A stretch of 64,000 bases of DNA from Nitrospirota bacterium (GCA_004321925.1 SCQH01000082.1:1-64000); one strand, 5' to 3'; shown: positions 9,637 to 17,840, counted from the stretch's first letter. Notes: a model not told the origin generated them from the sequence alone. Program-made: numbers and translations.

Positions 9637-10384
9637 AGGCATCTCAAAGGGGTTCGGCGGGGTGAAGGCCCTGAGCCTGGTCAGTCTCAGCGTGGAGGCC
9701 GGGAGCGTCAGCGCCCTGATCGGCCCCAACGGGGCAGGCAAAAGCACGCTCCTCAATGCGATAAGCGGCATCGATCCTCCGGACGAGGGCGAGGTGATCT
9801 TCAGCGGTGAACGGGTCAACAGGCTTTCGCCCATGGCCATTGCGCGCAGAGGCCTCTCAAGGACCTTCCAGCATCTGGAGCTCTTCGGGGAAATGACCGT
9901 TCTCGAAAACATCATGGTCGGCAGGAATGCCCGGACAAAGGCCGGCTTCCTGGCAGCAGGGCTGAGGCTTCCCTCCGGCCTGAGGGAGGAGCGCGAGAGC
10001 CTCAGCTCAAGCGAGGAGATCCTCGACTATATCAAACTTGGCCATCACCGGGACGACCTGGCGTCGAATCTCCCTATCGGCGAACAACGGGTGCTCGAGA
10101 TCGGCCGGGCCCTGGCCACTGGACCGAAACTGCTGCTGCTGGATGAGCCTGCCGCCGGCCTGAACATGCGGGAGACCCGGGACCTTGGCGAACTCATCAA
10201 GAGGATACGGACCGAAAAGGGGATCACGATCCTGCTGGTCGAGCATGACATGGACCTGGTGATGAGGATCAGCGACGCGATCACGGTCCTGAACTTCGGA
10301 GAGGTGATCGCGCGGGGCACCCCCCTTGAGATACAAAAGGACCCTCTGGTGATAGCCGCCTATCTGGGCGATGAGGCGGCCTAG
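9623..10384 (+). CDS. livG: Branched-chain amino-acid ABC transporter, ATP-binding protein
   Basis: A 253-residue ABC ATPase of normal LivG length. Walker A is GPNGAGKST (near residue 34), followed by the LivG-typical RTFQHLELFGEMTVLENIMVG, a signature region reading PIGEQRVLEIGRAL in place of the usual LSGGQ, and Walker B LLLLDEPAAGLN. The C-terminal VIARGTPLEIQKDPLVIAAYLGDE is characteristic of LivG. It energises uptake with LivF. The stop is immediately followed by the livF ATG. Confidence 0.93.
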   Translation: MLELKGISKGFGGVKALSLVSLSVEAGSVSALIGPNGAGKSTLLNAISGIDPPDEGEVIFSGERVNRLSPMAIARRGLSRTFQHLELFGEMTVLENIMVGRNARTKAGFLAAGLRLPSGLREERESLSSSEEILDYIKLGHHRDDLASNLPIGEQRVLEIGRALATGPKLLLLDEPAAGLNMRETRDLGELIKRIRTEKGITILLVEHDMDLVMRISDAITVLNFGEVIARGTPLEIQKDPLVIAAYLGDEAA

Positions 10385-11125
10385 ATGCTGATACTGAAGA
10401 ACGTCGAGGTCTATTACGGCAAGATCCATGCGGTCAAGCATGTCTCCCTGCATGTCAGAAAGGGCGAGATCGTCGCCCTCATCGGGGCCAACGGGGCCGG
10501 GAAGACAACCCTGCTTTCGACCATATCCGGCCTTATCCGCTCAAGCAGCGGAAACATCCTCTACGAAGGCAGCGAGATCTCCGGTCGCAACCCCGACGCG
10601 ATCGTGAAGCTGGGGATATCCCATGTGCCTGAGGGAAGACATATCTTCAAGACGCTGAGCGTGGAGGACAACCTGCTGCTTGGCTCCTATCACCGGTATT
10701 CGTTCAGGAAAAGCGGTCCCGTAAAAAAAGATATGGAGAAGATGTACGCCATGTTCCCGATCCTCGCGAAGCGCAAAAAACAGCTGGCCGGCACTCTCTC
10801 CGGCGGAGAGCAGCAGATGCTGGCGATCGGGCGGGCGCTCATGGCAGAGCCCCGGTTGCTGATCCTTGACGAGCCGGGGACCGGACTGGCCCCGACGATC
10901 GCAAAGGAGATCTTCAGCCATATTGTGCGGCTGCGGGACGACCACGGACTGACCGTGCTGCTGGTTGAGCAGAATGCACGTAGTGCGCTCAAGATAGCCG
11001 ACAGCGGGTATGTTATCGAAACCGGAAGGATAATCCTTCAGGGGTCTGCAGAGGAACTGCTCTTAAACAGGGATGTACAGAGGGCGTATCTCGGAAGGGA
11101 CCTCGATACGGAATCACCACTATAA
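10385..11125 (+). CDS. livF: Branched-chain amino-acid ABC transporter, ATP-binding protein
   Basis: A 246-residue ABC ATPase beginning directly after the livG stop codon. Motifs are Walker [10 protein letters not shown], LivF-type [20 protein letters not shown], signature [17 protein letters not shown] and Walker [14 protein letters not shown]. The C-terminus [16 protein letters not shown] is typical of LivF. It completes the importer (LivKHMGF). The second phenylacetate-CoA ligase follows after 17 bp, so transport and activation appear to share one transcript. Confidence 0.93.
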   Translation: MLILKNVEVYYGKIHAVKHVSLHVRKGEIVALIGANGAGKTTLLSTISGLIRSSSGNILYEGSEISGRNPDAIVKLGISHVPEGRHIFKTLSVEDNLLLGSYHRYSFRKSGPVKKDMEKMYAMFPILAKRKKQLAGTLSGGEQQMLAIGRALMAEPRLLILDEPGTGLAPTIAKEIFSHIVRLRDDHGLTVLLVEQNARSALKIADSGYVIETGRIILQGSAEELLLNRDVQRAYLGRDLDTESPL

Positions 11126-11142
11126 GGGTCAAGGAGGACAAT

Positions 11143-12441
11143 ATGTACTGGGAACCTGATAAGGAATGTATGAGCAGGGTGGACATGGAGCAGCTCCAGC
11201 TGGAGAGGCTGCAGGCAACGCTCTCGCGTGTCTATATGAATGTCCCCTTCTACCGGAAGAAATTCGACGAGCTCGGCATCGACCCCGATAATTTCCGGTC
11301 CCTGGAGGACATTCAAAAGCTTCCCTTTACCCTGAAGAACGACCTGCGGGACAGCTACCCGTACGGCCTGTTTGCCGTTCCCCTGCGGGACGTGGTGCGG
11401 ATACATGCCTCCTCCGGCACCACCGGCATGTCGACCGTCGTCGGGTATACCCGCAACGACATCAAGACCTGGTCGAACCTGGTGGCCCGCGTGCTGACAG
11501 CCGCCGGGGTGACCAAGGACGACGTCGTCCAGATAGCCTTCGGCTACAGCCTCTTTACCGGCGGCTTCGGCCTCCACTACGGTGCAGAGCGCATCGGGGC
11601 CTCGGTCATCCCCATATCAAGCGGCAACACCGCCCGACAGATCAAGATCATGCAGGACTTCAGGACGACCGCGCTCGTCTGCACGCCGAGCTATGCGATG
11701 CATATTGCCGACACCATACAGGAGATGGGCATCAATACCAATTCGCTTTCGCTGAAGTACGGCCTCTTCGGCGCCGAGCCCTGGTCCGAGGAGATGCGGC
11801 AGGAGATACAGAGGAAGCTGAAGATCATCGCGACCGACAATTACGGACTGAGCGAGGTGATGGGCCCCGGTGTTGCCGGCGAATGCCTGGAACGCAACGG
11901 CCTGCATATCAACGAGGACCATTTCTATGCGGAGATCGTCAACCCCGAGACCCTGGTCCCTGTTGCCCCGGGTGAGACCGGCGAACTGGTGATCACTACC
12001 CTCACGAAGGAGGCCTTCCCGGTCATACGCTTCCGGACCCGGGACCTCACGCGGTTCATCCCCGAACCCTGCCCCTGCGGCAGAAAGACGATGAGGATGT
12101 CGCGGGTGATGGGCAGGACCGACGATATGCTGATCATCAAGGGGGTCAATGTCTTCCCGTCCCAGATCGAGGCGGTCCTCTTCGACATCGAGGGCACCGA
12201 GCCGCACTACCAGATCGTCATTGACCGCAAGGGGCCGATGGATGACGTGACCGTGCAGGTGGAGGTTTCCGAGTCGATATTCTTTGATGAGATGAAAAAG
12301 CAGAATGAACTGATGAAGCAGATCAAGAGCCGTCTTGCCTCTGAGCTCGGCATCGGCGTTGAGGTGAAGCTCGTTGAGAAAAAGACCCTTCAGCGCAGCG
12401 AGGGCAAGGCCCGAAGGGTCATCGACCTGCGGAAGCTGTAA
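11143..12441 (+). CDS. paaK: Phenylacetate-CoA ligase (second copy)
   Basis: A 432-residue paralogue of the product of the gene at 4690, with the same organisation: P-loop [16 protein letters not shown] (about residues 88-104), [29 protein letters not shown], hinge [21 protein letters not shown] and C-terminal [11 protein letters not shown] strong AAGGAGG precedes the ATG. Two ligases flanking one importer suggest two related aryl or acyl acids, or separate control. The exact substrates are unknown. Confidence 0.93.
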   Translation: MYWEPDKECMSRVDMEQLQLERLQATLSRVYMNVPFYRKKFDELGIDPDNFRSLEDIQKLPFTLKNDLRDSYPYGLFAVPLRDVVRIHASSGTTGMSTVVGYTRNDIKTWSNLVARVLTAAGVTKDDVVQIAFGYSLFTGGFGLHYGAERIGASVIPISSGNTARQIKIMQDFRTTALVCTPSYAMHIADTIQEMGINTNSLSLKYGLFGAEPWSEEMRQEIQRKLKIIATDNYGLSEVMGPGVAGECLERNGLHINEDHFYAEIVNPETLVPVAPGETGELVITTLTKEAFPVIRFRTRDLTRFIPEPCPCGRKTMRMSRVMGRTDDMLIIKGVNVFPSQIEAVLFDIEGTEPHYQIVIDRKGPMDDVTVQVEVSESIFFDEMKKQNELMKQIKSRLASELGIGVEVKLVEKKTLQRSEGKARRVIDLRKL

Positions 12442-12509
12442 GAAAACCCTCATGGACTCCGGTCCTGATATACTAAGGGATCTACAAGTATGAAGAGATC
12501 AATAAACCT

Positions 12510-12640
12510 GAAATCCCTCCTAACCTCCCTTTGCCAAAGGGAGGCAAATCCCCCGTCCCAGGAATGGGGGAAGGGGTGTTCCCCTCTTTGGCAACCAAAA
12601 GTAGGTGCTTAAGCAAGAGGGGGAGGGGAGATTTTTTGAA
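12510..12640. repeat. Nested CCCTCC/TTTGCC palindromes
   Basis: A near-perfect palindrome (12524-12533 against 12535-12544, cctccctttg) sits inside a larger G/C-run element that ends aggggagatttttt. Internal pieces such as tcccccgtccc/aatggggg and ctctttggcaacc can also pair. This resembles the C-run/G-run palindromes dispersed in many bacterial genomes. It may terminate the preceding operon and separates the ligase from the diguanylate cyclase gene. Confidence 0.6.
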
Positions 12641-12685
12641 AAGATGTCCTCTTCCCTATGAACATATTCGTAATGGAGCCAGATC

Positions 12686-13663
12686 ATGAAAGATTTTATC
12701 CGGGAGTCTGAATTTCTCCAGACGCTGGTGGATGCGGTCCCTTCGCTGCTCTTCATCGTGGACCGGGATGTCAGGATCTTCCATTATAACCGTGCTGCCG
12801 CACAGCTTCTCGAAAAGGACCGGGAGACCGTCCTGATGAGCAAGGGCGGGGATGTGCTCCAGTGCCTGCATTCCTACGAATCTCCGGGAGGCTGCGGGGG
12901 GACTGAGGCCTGCTCAGGCTGTACCATACGGAACTCCGTGGGCGGGGCCTTTGTTGATCAGCAGACCGCCGGGGAGCCGACAGCCATGAAGATCCTCAGA
13001 AACGGGACCGTCGAGGACGTCATCTTCATGGTGACGACCGTCCCGCTGAACTATAAGGATGAGCGCTATGCCCTGCTCGTGCTGGACGACGTCACAAAGC
13101 AGAAGAAGACCGAAGAGGAGCTGCTCATGGTCAATAAGCTCCTTGAGCATCAGGCGGTCACGGACCCGCTGACCGGGATTTATAACCGGCTGAAGTTCGA
13201 CGAAATGCTGATGAACGAGATAAACAGGTCCAAGCGGCATAAGCTCCCCCTCTCCCTGGTCATGTTCGATATCGACCATTTCAAGAAGGTCAACGACACC
13301 TACGGTCATCATATCGGCGATGCCGTGCTGCAGCAGCTCACCTCTCATATTTCCCGGGGCATCAGAAAACATGACTGTTTTGCCCGCTGGGGGGGAGAGG
13401 AGTTCATGATCATGCTGACGCATAATACGCTGGAGGCGGCCATGCATTTTACCGAGCATATCCGGAAGGAGATCGAGGAATTACGGATCAGGGGTCTTCA
13501 GAAGATCACCTGCAGCTTCGGCGTGACACAGCTCAATGAGCAGGACGACATCTTCAGCTTTACAAAAAGGGCCGACGATGCCTTGTACAGGGCAAAATCC
13601 AGGGGCAGGAACCGTGTTGAGACCCTGACCGTTGACTGCGATCCGAAAAAGGGGGAGAAATAA
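12686..13663 (+). CDS. PAS-GGDEF diguanylate cyclase
   Basis: A soluble 325-residue protein: an N-terminal PAS-like domain (about 8-130), a short linker helix, and a GGDEF domain (about 155-318). The active site reads GGEEF (236-240), and an inhibitory RxxD site (R227-D230) is present five residues before it, so it should make c-di-GMP under product control. The PAS part holds several cysteines, including CGGTEACSGC near residues 71-80, which could bind a metal, a cluster or a redox signal. The stop codon lies directly before the ATG of the enoyl-CoA hydratase gene, so the two are probably co-translated. Confidence 0.9.
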   Translation: MKDFIRESEFLQTLVDAVPSLLFIVDRDVRIFHYNRAAAQLLEKDRETVLMSKGGDVLQCLHSYESPGGCGGTEACSGCTIRNSVGGAFVDQQTAGEPTAMKILRNGTVEDVIFMVTTVPLNYKDERYALLVLDDVTKQKKTEEELLMVNKLLEHQAVTDPLTGIYNRLKFDEMLMNEINRSKRHKLPLSLVMFDIDHFKKVNDTYGHHIGDAVLQQLTSHISRGIRKHDCFARWGGEEFMIMLTHNTLEAAMHFTEHIRKEIEELRIRGLQKITCSFGVTQLNEQDDIFSFTKRADDALYRAKSRGRNRVETLTVDCDPKKGEK

Positions 13664-14446
13664 ATGTCTGCAGGCAGCCTGTTGTACAGGGAAGAGCAGG
13701 GTATCGGGTATATCACATTGAACAGGCCTGAGGTCCTGAACGCCCTCAACAGGGACATGCTGAGCGGTCTGCTCAGTCTGCTTGGGGAGATCGGGACAGA
13801 CAGCAGTGTCCGCGGGATCATCATCACCGGGGCAGGGGAGAAGGCCTTTTCTGCTGGCGCCGACATCCAGTTCCTCACCGCAGCTTCAGCCCACGAGGTC
13901 CGGGACCTGGCCAGGCTTGCCATAGACGTCAATCATGCGATAGAGACCCTGGGGAAGGTGTCCGTGGCAGCCATCAACGGTTACGCCCTCGGAGGCGGAT
14001 TGGAACTGGCCGAGGCCTGCATGCTGAGGCTTGCGGTCCCTCAGGCACAGATGGGACACCCGGAGGTCCGCATCGGGGCGGTTGCCGGGTGGGGCGGGAC
14101 AACGAGGCTGCCGCGTCTCATCGGCAAGGGGCGTGCGGCCGAACTGCTTCTGACCGGCAGGCAGATCACTGCCCCCGAGGCAGAGCGCTTCGGGCTTGTC
14201 AATAAGGTTGTCCCCGGCACGGACCTGCTCGGGGAGGCAGAGGCCCTGCTCAGAGAGATCCTCTCCCAGGGGCCGGTGGCCGTGGCCCTGACCTGGGAGG
14301 CGGTCCATCGCGGATTGAATATGACCGCAGAAGAGTCGGCCCTCCTCGGCGCAGACTATTTCGGGCTGGCAGCCTCGACCGAAGACTTCAGGGAAGGCAC
14401 AAAGGCGTTCCTGAAGAAGGTCAAACCGTCATTTAAGGGCCGCTAA
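13664..14446 (+). CDS. Enoyl-CoA hydratase/isomerase family protein
   Basis: A 260-residue crotonase-family enzyme of normal length. The oxyanion-hole segment AFSAGADIQFL is present, and both catalytic glutamates of enoyl-CoA hydratase are conserved: one in GGGLELAEAC and one in GHPEVRIG, 20 residues apart as in the rat enzyme (E144/E164). It should hydrate a 2-enoyl-CoA. The start follows directly on the diguanylate cyclase stop. Together with the ligases and IorAB upstream it fits a pathway that converts amino-acid carbon to acyl-CoA and oxidises it. The exact substrate is not determined. Confidence 0.9.
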   Translation: MSAGSLLYREEQGIGYITLNRPEVLNALNRDMLSGLLSLLGEIGTDSSVRGIIITGAGEKAFSAGADIQFLTAASAHEVRDLARLAIDVNHAIETLGKVSVAAINGYALGGGLELAEACMLRLAVPQAQMGHPEVRIGAVAGWGGTTRLPRLIGKGRAAELLLTGRQITAPEAERFGLVNKVVPGTDLLGEAEALLREILSQGPVAVALTWEAVHRGLNMTAEESALLGADYFGLAASTEDFREGTKAFLKKVKPSFKGR

Positions 14447-14448
14447 GG

Positions 14449-14545
14449 TTAGAAGAAGGCGGGGCAGAATATTTTCGCTCATTCTCTCTGGTCCCGGTGT
14501 GATGCCGGGAAATCCGCTCAAATACACTCCCCAGCCTTCTTCTTA
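14449..14545. repeat. Inverted repeat downstream of enoyl-CoA hydratase
   Basis: The arms ttagaagaaggcgggg (14449-14464) and ccccagccttcttctta (14529-14545) pair almost perfectly. The loop holds a smaller hairpin (cccggtgtgatgccggg). It lies 3 bp after the stop codon of the preceding gene and probably acts as a terminator or marks the edge of a repeat element. Confidence 0.7.
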
Positions 14546-14555
14546 CAATTCTTAG

Positions 14556-14645
14556 TTTTTAATTCTTAATTCTTAATTCTTAATTCATGTAACACTGCGT
14601 GTTATTTCCACAATTCAAAATTAAGAATTCAAAATTCAAAATTAT
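14556..14645. repeat. AT-rich tandem aattctta repeats forming a long hairpin
   Basis: Three to four tandem copies of aattctta are followed, after an aacactgcgtgtt centre, by complementary aattcaaaattaagaattcaa-type repeats. The whole stretch can fold into one long AT-rich stem. No coding potential is apparent. Confidence 0.65.
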
Positions 14646-14659
14646 CTTTTTGCTTTTTG

Positions 14660-14892
14660 CGCGTCTCGCTTTTGCCTCGGGGCGTTGCCCCGGACCCCAG
14701 TCACCTTTCTTGACGGCCAAGAAACGTGACCCAAAGAAGGCCGCCCCGGCGGAAATTCCTTAACGGTCTGCTCGGTCGGTCTCGGTAAATTTTAGAAACT
14801 TGCCCCGTGAGGAAGAACGTCATTCCATATCCGGGGCTTCGGACAGTCTAAAATTCTTCACCCTCAACCTCGGTCGCAGACCTGGAATTTCC
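14660..14892. repeat. Nested GC-rich inverted repeats with coding-like remnant
   Basis: A chain of palindromes: ggggcgttgcccc, tttcttg/caagaaa, and a large imperfect pair whose outer arms are ggaaattcc (14751-14759) and ggaatttcc (14884-14892), with inner pairing acggtctgc/gcagacc, aattttaga/tctaaaatt and gccccg/cggggc. One frame reads VTFLDGQET, stop, PKEGRPGGNSLTVCSVG, a string I recall from similar intergenic repeats in other genomes (not checked). It is probably a mobile or structured repeat unit rather than a gene. The rest of 14447-15069 holds no supported gene. Confidence 0.55.
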
Positions 14893-14986
14893 TGATGGGG
14901 AAAGCACAGCCCACACCTAGAATTTAGAGCTATGAGCTATGAGCTTTTGTTGCTACTGTTGCTCAGTGCTTCCGTTGCTCTTTGTT

Positions 14987-15008
14987 GTCTTTGGGTATAG
15001 ACAAAGAC
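14987..15008. promoter_or_regulatory. Perfect 7-bp inverted repeat upstream of the 15070 gene
   Basis: GTCTTTG and CAAAGAC are separated by 8 bp, about 60 bp before the start of the helical-protein gene. This could be an operator or a small RNA hairpin; there is no T-run after it. Confidence 0.35.
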
Positions 15009-15069
15009 ATTTTAATGAAAGATAATAAGGTGTAGTCTAAAATTCTGCTAAAACAAAAGGAGGTTGTTT

Positions 15070-15510
15070 ATGGCACTTGCAAAGGCATCAGAACGGGACA
15101 AGAATCTGCTCACTCTGCTCAAACAATGGAAGGGACTGGAGGATATCACGATCAAAAGCTGTTCCTCGATCCTGAAGAAGTCCACTAATCCGATCATCCA
15201 GACCCTGACCAACGCCATCAGGAACGACTCGGAAAAGCACAAAGCGATCATCCAACTCGTCATCGACAGCATGACGAAGAAGGCTATCGTCCTCACCTCG
15301 GAGGACCTTGCCGACGTGGCCTCCCTGCTGGACAAGCATATCGGCATCGAGCAGAAGGCTATCGATATGGCGGAAGAGGCGATCGAACTCAGCAGGGATG
15401 CCATCGTGGTCCAGATGCTGAAGCTCATCCTCGAAGACGAAAAGAAACATAAGAAGATGGCCAAACAGATGAACGAACTGAAGTTCAGGATCACGGCCAA
15501 GATCACCTAG
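15070..15510 (+). CDS. Small all-helical, ferritin-like protein of unknown function
   Basis: The 146-residue protein has no signal peptide or membrane segment and appears entirely helical, with many Lys and Glu. Segments such as GIEQKAIDMAEEAIE and ILEDEKKHKKMAKQMNEL have the E-x6-E...ExxH-like spacing seen in ferritin-like four-helix bundles, but I cannot show a full di-iron site. The start at 15070 has AGGAGG six bases upstream. It is isolated between a repeat region and its own terminator, so it is probably a single-gene unit. Function not recognised. Confidence 0.75.
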   Translation: MALAKASERDKNLLTLLKQWKGLEDITIKSCSSILKKSTNPIIQTLTNAIRNDSEKHKAIIQLVIDSMTKKAIVLTSEDLADVASLLDKHIGIEQKAIDMAEEAIELSRDAIVVQMLKLILEDEKKHKKMAKQMNELKFRITAKIT

Positions 15511-15537
15511 CAGCGGCCTGAGATCCTTTGTTCCCGG

Positions 15538-15576
15538 AGAGCCCTGTGCTTTTGTCAGGCATGGGGCTCTCTTTTA
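15538..15576 (+). terminator. Intrinsic terminator of the helical-protein gene
   Basis: The arms agagccctgtgc and gcatggggctct pair with one bulge and are followed by cttttatt, 27 bp after the stop codon. Confidence 0.8.
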
Positions 15577-15745
15577 TTCTAACGCTCCAATGTGAGCCGA
15601 TAATATCCTTTACATTCCCCGGCCCATATTTTAAACTTATGAAGGGAATCAGCAGCGCACGGAATCATTGAATAATCAGACCTAACTGGCCAGACGGAAC
15701 AGAAGAATAAATAGCCGAACAAGTGCATGGACCTGACGGTTGGGC

Positions 15746-15781
15746 CTGTAACGGGCCGTGAATACGCACGGCCCGTTACAG
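15746..15781. repeat. Perfect 15-bp stem-loop
   Basis: CTGTAACGGGCCGTG (15746-15760) pairs perfectly with 15767-15781 across a 6-nt loop. It lies about 57 bp before the lipoprotein start and has no T-run. It may be a regulatory hairpin in the 5' leader or a repeat end marking the left edge of the AT-rich island. Confidence 0.6.
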
Positions 15782-15837
15782 ATCGCCCCGCAGGTTGTTG
15801 TGACGACAATAACAAACCAAAATCAACTGGAGGAAAG

Positions 15838-16383
15838 ATGAAGAAACTTTTGTTCTTGTTCTTATTGGTCGTACTGAGTGCATGTTCAACATTTAAAGTA
15901 GCAGAAATTGATCCCAAGACAGGATATTTCCCATCCGAAACAAAAGCGGACATTATTAAACATGATAAGTACGACCTCGATCCTATGAAATCTTTAGTGC
16001 TGGTTACTGCGGGCGCTTTTGTTGAAGGACAAGTGAAGAATATGAAATACTTCGATGAAATCATTAATCTTGGTGAGCTGCAATCAATAATTGTCAGAGA
16101 GGGCCTGCAGGATAAGGTTCCGTCTATTGCTGACAAGATCGGCGTTAATAAGGCATATACAAACTACAAACCTTTTTTATGGTTTCGGTATAACGTTAGA
16201 AAATCTGAAAGAGAAGCTTATGTTCAATTTATCTTGACCGATCCTAAGGACATGAAAGACATATTTATAGCTGAGAAACGTTTTGATCCTGTCTGGGGTA
16301 ACGATCAATCTACATGGTATCCCCTTTGCAATGCATTTATTGATTACGTCAGGGAGAATTCAAAAATATACAGAATGCCATAG
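15838..16383 (+). CDS. Putative lipoprotein of unknown function
   Basis: A 181-residue protein starting MKKLLFLFLLVVLSACSTFK, a clear lipoprotein signal with lipobox LSAC. The ATG at 15838 has AGGAGG-like AACTGGAGGAAAG directly upstream; the frame extends back to 15727 without support. The mature part is soluble, with aromatic-rich stretches (YTNYKPFLWFRYNV), and matches no family I recognise. Base composition is clearly more AT-rich than that of flanking core genes, as for the next four genes, which suggests horizontal acquisition. Confidence 0.8.
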   Translation: MKKLLFLFLLVVLSACSTFKVAEIDPKTGYFPSETKADIIKHDKYDLDPMKSLVLVTAGAFVEGQVKNMKYFDEIINLGELQSIIVREGLQDKVPSIADKIGVNKAYTNYKPFLWFRYNVRKSEREAYVQFILTDPKDMKDIFIAEKRFDPVWGNDQSTWYPLCNAFIDYVRENSKIYRMP

Positions 16384-16387
16384 CACT

Positions 16388-16406
16388 GCCTTCAACCAGA
16401 CGCGGA
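16388..16406. repeat. Direct repeat, copy 1 (left of vapBC)
   Basis: The 19-bp string gccttcaaccagacgcgga recurs at 17120-17138. Similarity decays but continues on the right (ccggggtgcattttc against ccggtatggttttc; tggccaaggcc against cggccaaggcc). The two copies bracket vapBC. Confidence 0.75.
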
Positions 16407-16490
16407 GTAACCGGGGTGCATTTTCAATGTCATTCCTTCGTGGCCGCACTGGCCAAGGCCAGCGGTCTGCAAAGGAGAACTTGATAAATA

Positions 16491-16528
16491 CATATGATAT
16501 ATACATAGTAATATGTATATATCATATT
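16491..16528. promoter_or_regulatory. AT-rich palindromic operator of vapBC
   Basis: The arms catatgatatatacat (16491-16506) and atgtatatatcatatt (16513-16528) pair at 15 of 16 positions and end 13 bp before the vapB start. Toxin-antitoxin operons are normally autorepressed by the antitoxin-toxin complex at such palindromes. Confidence 0.75.
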
Positions 16529-16541
16529 GATAGGAGAATTT

Positions 16542-16739
16542 ATGAAGACTACGCTCAACATAGAGGACAAATTACTTGACAGAGCATCAAAGTTGACGGG
16601 AATTAAGGAAAAAACATCACTCGTCAGGCTGGGGCTTGAAGCCCTTATCGCACGGGAAAGCAGCAAGAGACTTGCAAATCTCGGAGGGACTGAAAAGAAA
16701 TTAGGCGTGATACCCCGCAGAAGGTCGTCAGGCGCGTAA
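16542..16739 (+). CDS. vapB: VapB-type antitoxin
   Basis: A 65-residue protein that starts MKTTLNIEDKLLDRASKLTG, a short ribbon-helix-helix-like DNA-binding domain as in VapB/DUF2191 antitoxins, with a basic C-terminus that would contact the toxin. The ATG at 16542 has TAGGAGAATT upstream; the frame opens at 16527 inside the palindrome. The stop is 1 bp before the vapC start, as usual for TA pairs. It should neutralise VapC and repress the operon through the upstream palindrome. Confidence 0.88.
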   Translation: MKTTLNIEDKLLDRASKLTGIKEKTSLVRLGLEALIARESSKRLANLGGTEKKLGVIPRRRSSGA

Positions 16740-16740
16740 G

Positions 16741-17142
16741 ATGGTTCTTGTGGACACCTCGGTATGGGTCGATCATTTCCGGTCCGGCAACAGCGGACTT
16801 GCAAACCTATTGAATGAAGGCGATGTGGCTTGTCATCTGTTCATCGCCGGTGAACTCGCATGCGGTAATCTTTCAAACAGAACTGAGATCCTGTCTCTGT
16901 TGCGGGCGCTGCCTCTGGTAACCCATGCCGAACACGGGGAGGTACTACAATTTATCGAGAACTACAAACTAATGGGAAAAGGGTTGGGGTACGTTGATAT
17001 GCATTTGATCGCTTCGGCTGTTTTGTCTAAAGTCCCGATCTGGACACTCGACAAGAAACTCAAAGATGTTTCCTCAAGACTGGGGTTAGACTACCATCAA
17101 ACGACGGGCAGATATCGCCGCCTTCAACCAGACGCGGAATAA
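16741..17142 (+). CDS. vapC: VapC-type PIN-domain toxin (ribonuclease)
   Basis: A 133-residue PIN-domain protein. Acidic active-site residues are visible in MVLVDTSVWVDHF (first Asp), IAGELACGNL (Glu), GYVDMHLIASA and TLDKKL. VapC toxins are Mg-dependent endoribonucleases, often cutting tRNA. The last residues (RRLQPDAE) are encoded by the right-hand copy of the direct repeat, so the C-terminus may be an insertion or recombination junction. Confidence 0.9.
   Translation: MVLVDTSVWVDHFRSGNSGLANLLNEGDVACHLFIAGELACGNLSNRTEILSLLRALPLVTHAEHGEVLQFIENYKLMGKGLGYVDMHLIASAVLSKVPIWTLDKKLKDVSSRLGLDYHQTTGRYRRLQPDAE
17120..17138. repeat. Direct repeat, copy 2 (3' end of vapC)
   Basis: Second copy of gccttcaaccagacgcgga, overlapping the last codons of vapC. 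Copy 1 is at 16388-16406. Confidence 0.75.
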
Positions 17143-17227
17143 TTCCGGTATGGTTTTCGGCCAAGGCCTTTCCCGCATGGGTGACGCAGCTCGTCAGACA
17201 AATACAAATAATAGGAGGAAAACTGAA

Positions 17228-17524
17228 ATGAGAAAAATCAATTATCAGGATGTGCTGTTGAACGTTTGCGCTGTTCTCTTCACAATAGTCTATCCGGCCC
17301 TTGCTTTTGGCGGCCAAGTTGATGGAAATCGAGCTCCCCTGGCGAATTTATTTTTTACGTGGGGGCCCATAATAGTCATAGCAATAATTTGGATCTACTT
17401 TATGCGCAAGATGCGCTTTGGGAAGCAAGGCGATTATATCAAACGGGCAAATGACCATATGGATAAAGTTGAAGCGCTGCTTGAGAGAATTGCCGTTTCG
17501 GTTGAGAAAAATAACAAACCGTGA
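17228..17524 (+). CDS. Small two-helix membrane protein of unknown function
   Basis: A 98-residue protein with two hydrophobic segments (about 8-27 and 42-60, the second reading WGPIIVIAIIWIYFM) followed by a charged helical tail (DHMDKVEALLERIAVSVEK). The ATG at 17228 is preceded by AGGAGGAAAACTGAA. It has no recognisable family. The tail resembles a short coiled coil that could mediate oligomerisation. It lies in the AT-richer island and is followed 43 bp later by another small gene, probably on the same transcript. Confidence 0.72.
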   Translation: MRKINYQDVLLNVCAVLFTIVYPALAFGGQVDGNRAPLANLFFTWGPIIVIAIIWIYFMRKMRFGKQGDYIKRANDHMDKVEALLERIAVSVEKNNKP

Positions 17525-17567
17525 AGGCAGTGGCATTATAGAATAAATTGAACAGGGAGACAGAACC

Positions 17568-17801
17568 ATGACACCAGAACAAAAAATAGACAAGGCATTA
17601 ACTGACACAGCCATTTTGAGCCCTCTCATTGCCGCCTCTTTGCTGAACGCTGTTTATTCTTATCTGGCCTGGAAAAAGCCGATGGATTATGACGAGAAGA
17701 CCTATCAGGATGCCTTGCAGACGGTGACAAAAGACTGGAATTCCCTGACCCAGCAAATTCTGGCTACGGTTTCCCGCGCAGTTCCGAAGCAGGCCGGATG
17801 A
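17568..17801 (+). CDS. Small hypothetical protein
   Basis: A 77-residue protein with one moderately hydrophobic helix (ILSPLIAASLLNAVYSYLAW) and an amphipathic C-terminal half. CAGGGAGACAGAACC precedes the ATG. I do not recognise the family. It shares the lower GC content and spacing of the preceding small membrane-protein gene, so the two are probably an operon. Confidence 0.65.
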   Translation: MTPEQKIDKALTDTAILSPLIAASLLNAVYSYLAWKKPMDYDEKTYQDALQTVTKDWNSLTQQILATVSRAVPKQAG

Positions 17802-17840
17802 CGCTGGCCTAAGCTGTCTCTAACATGGTCAGGATACAAT

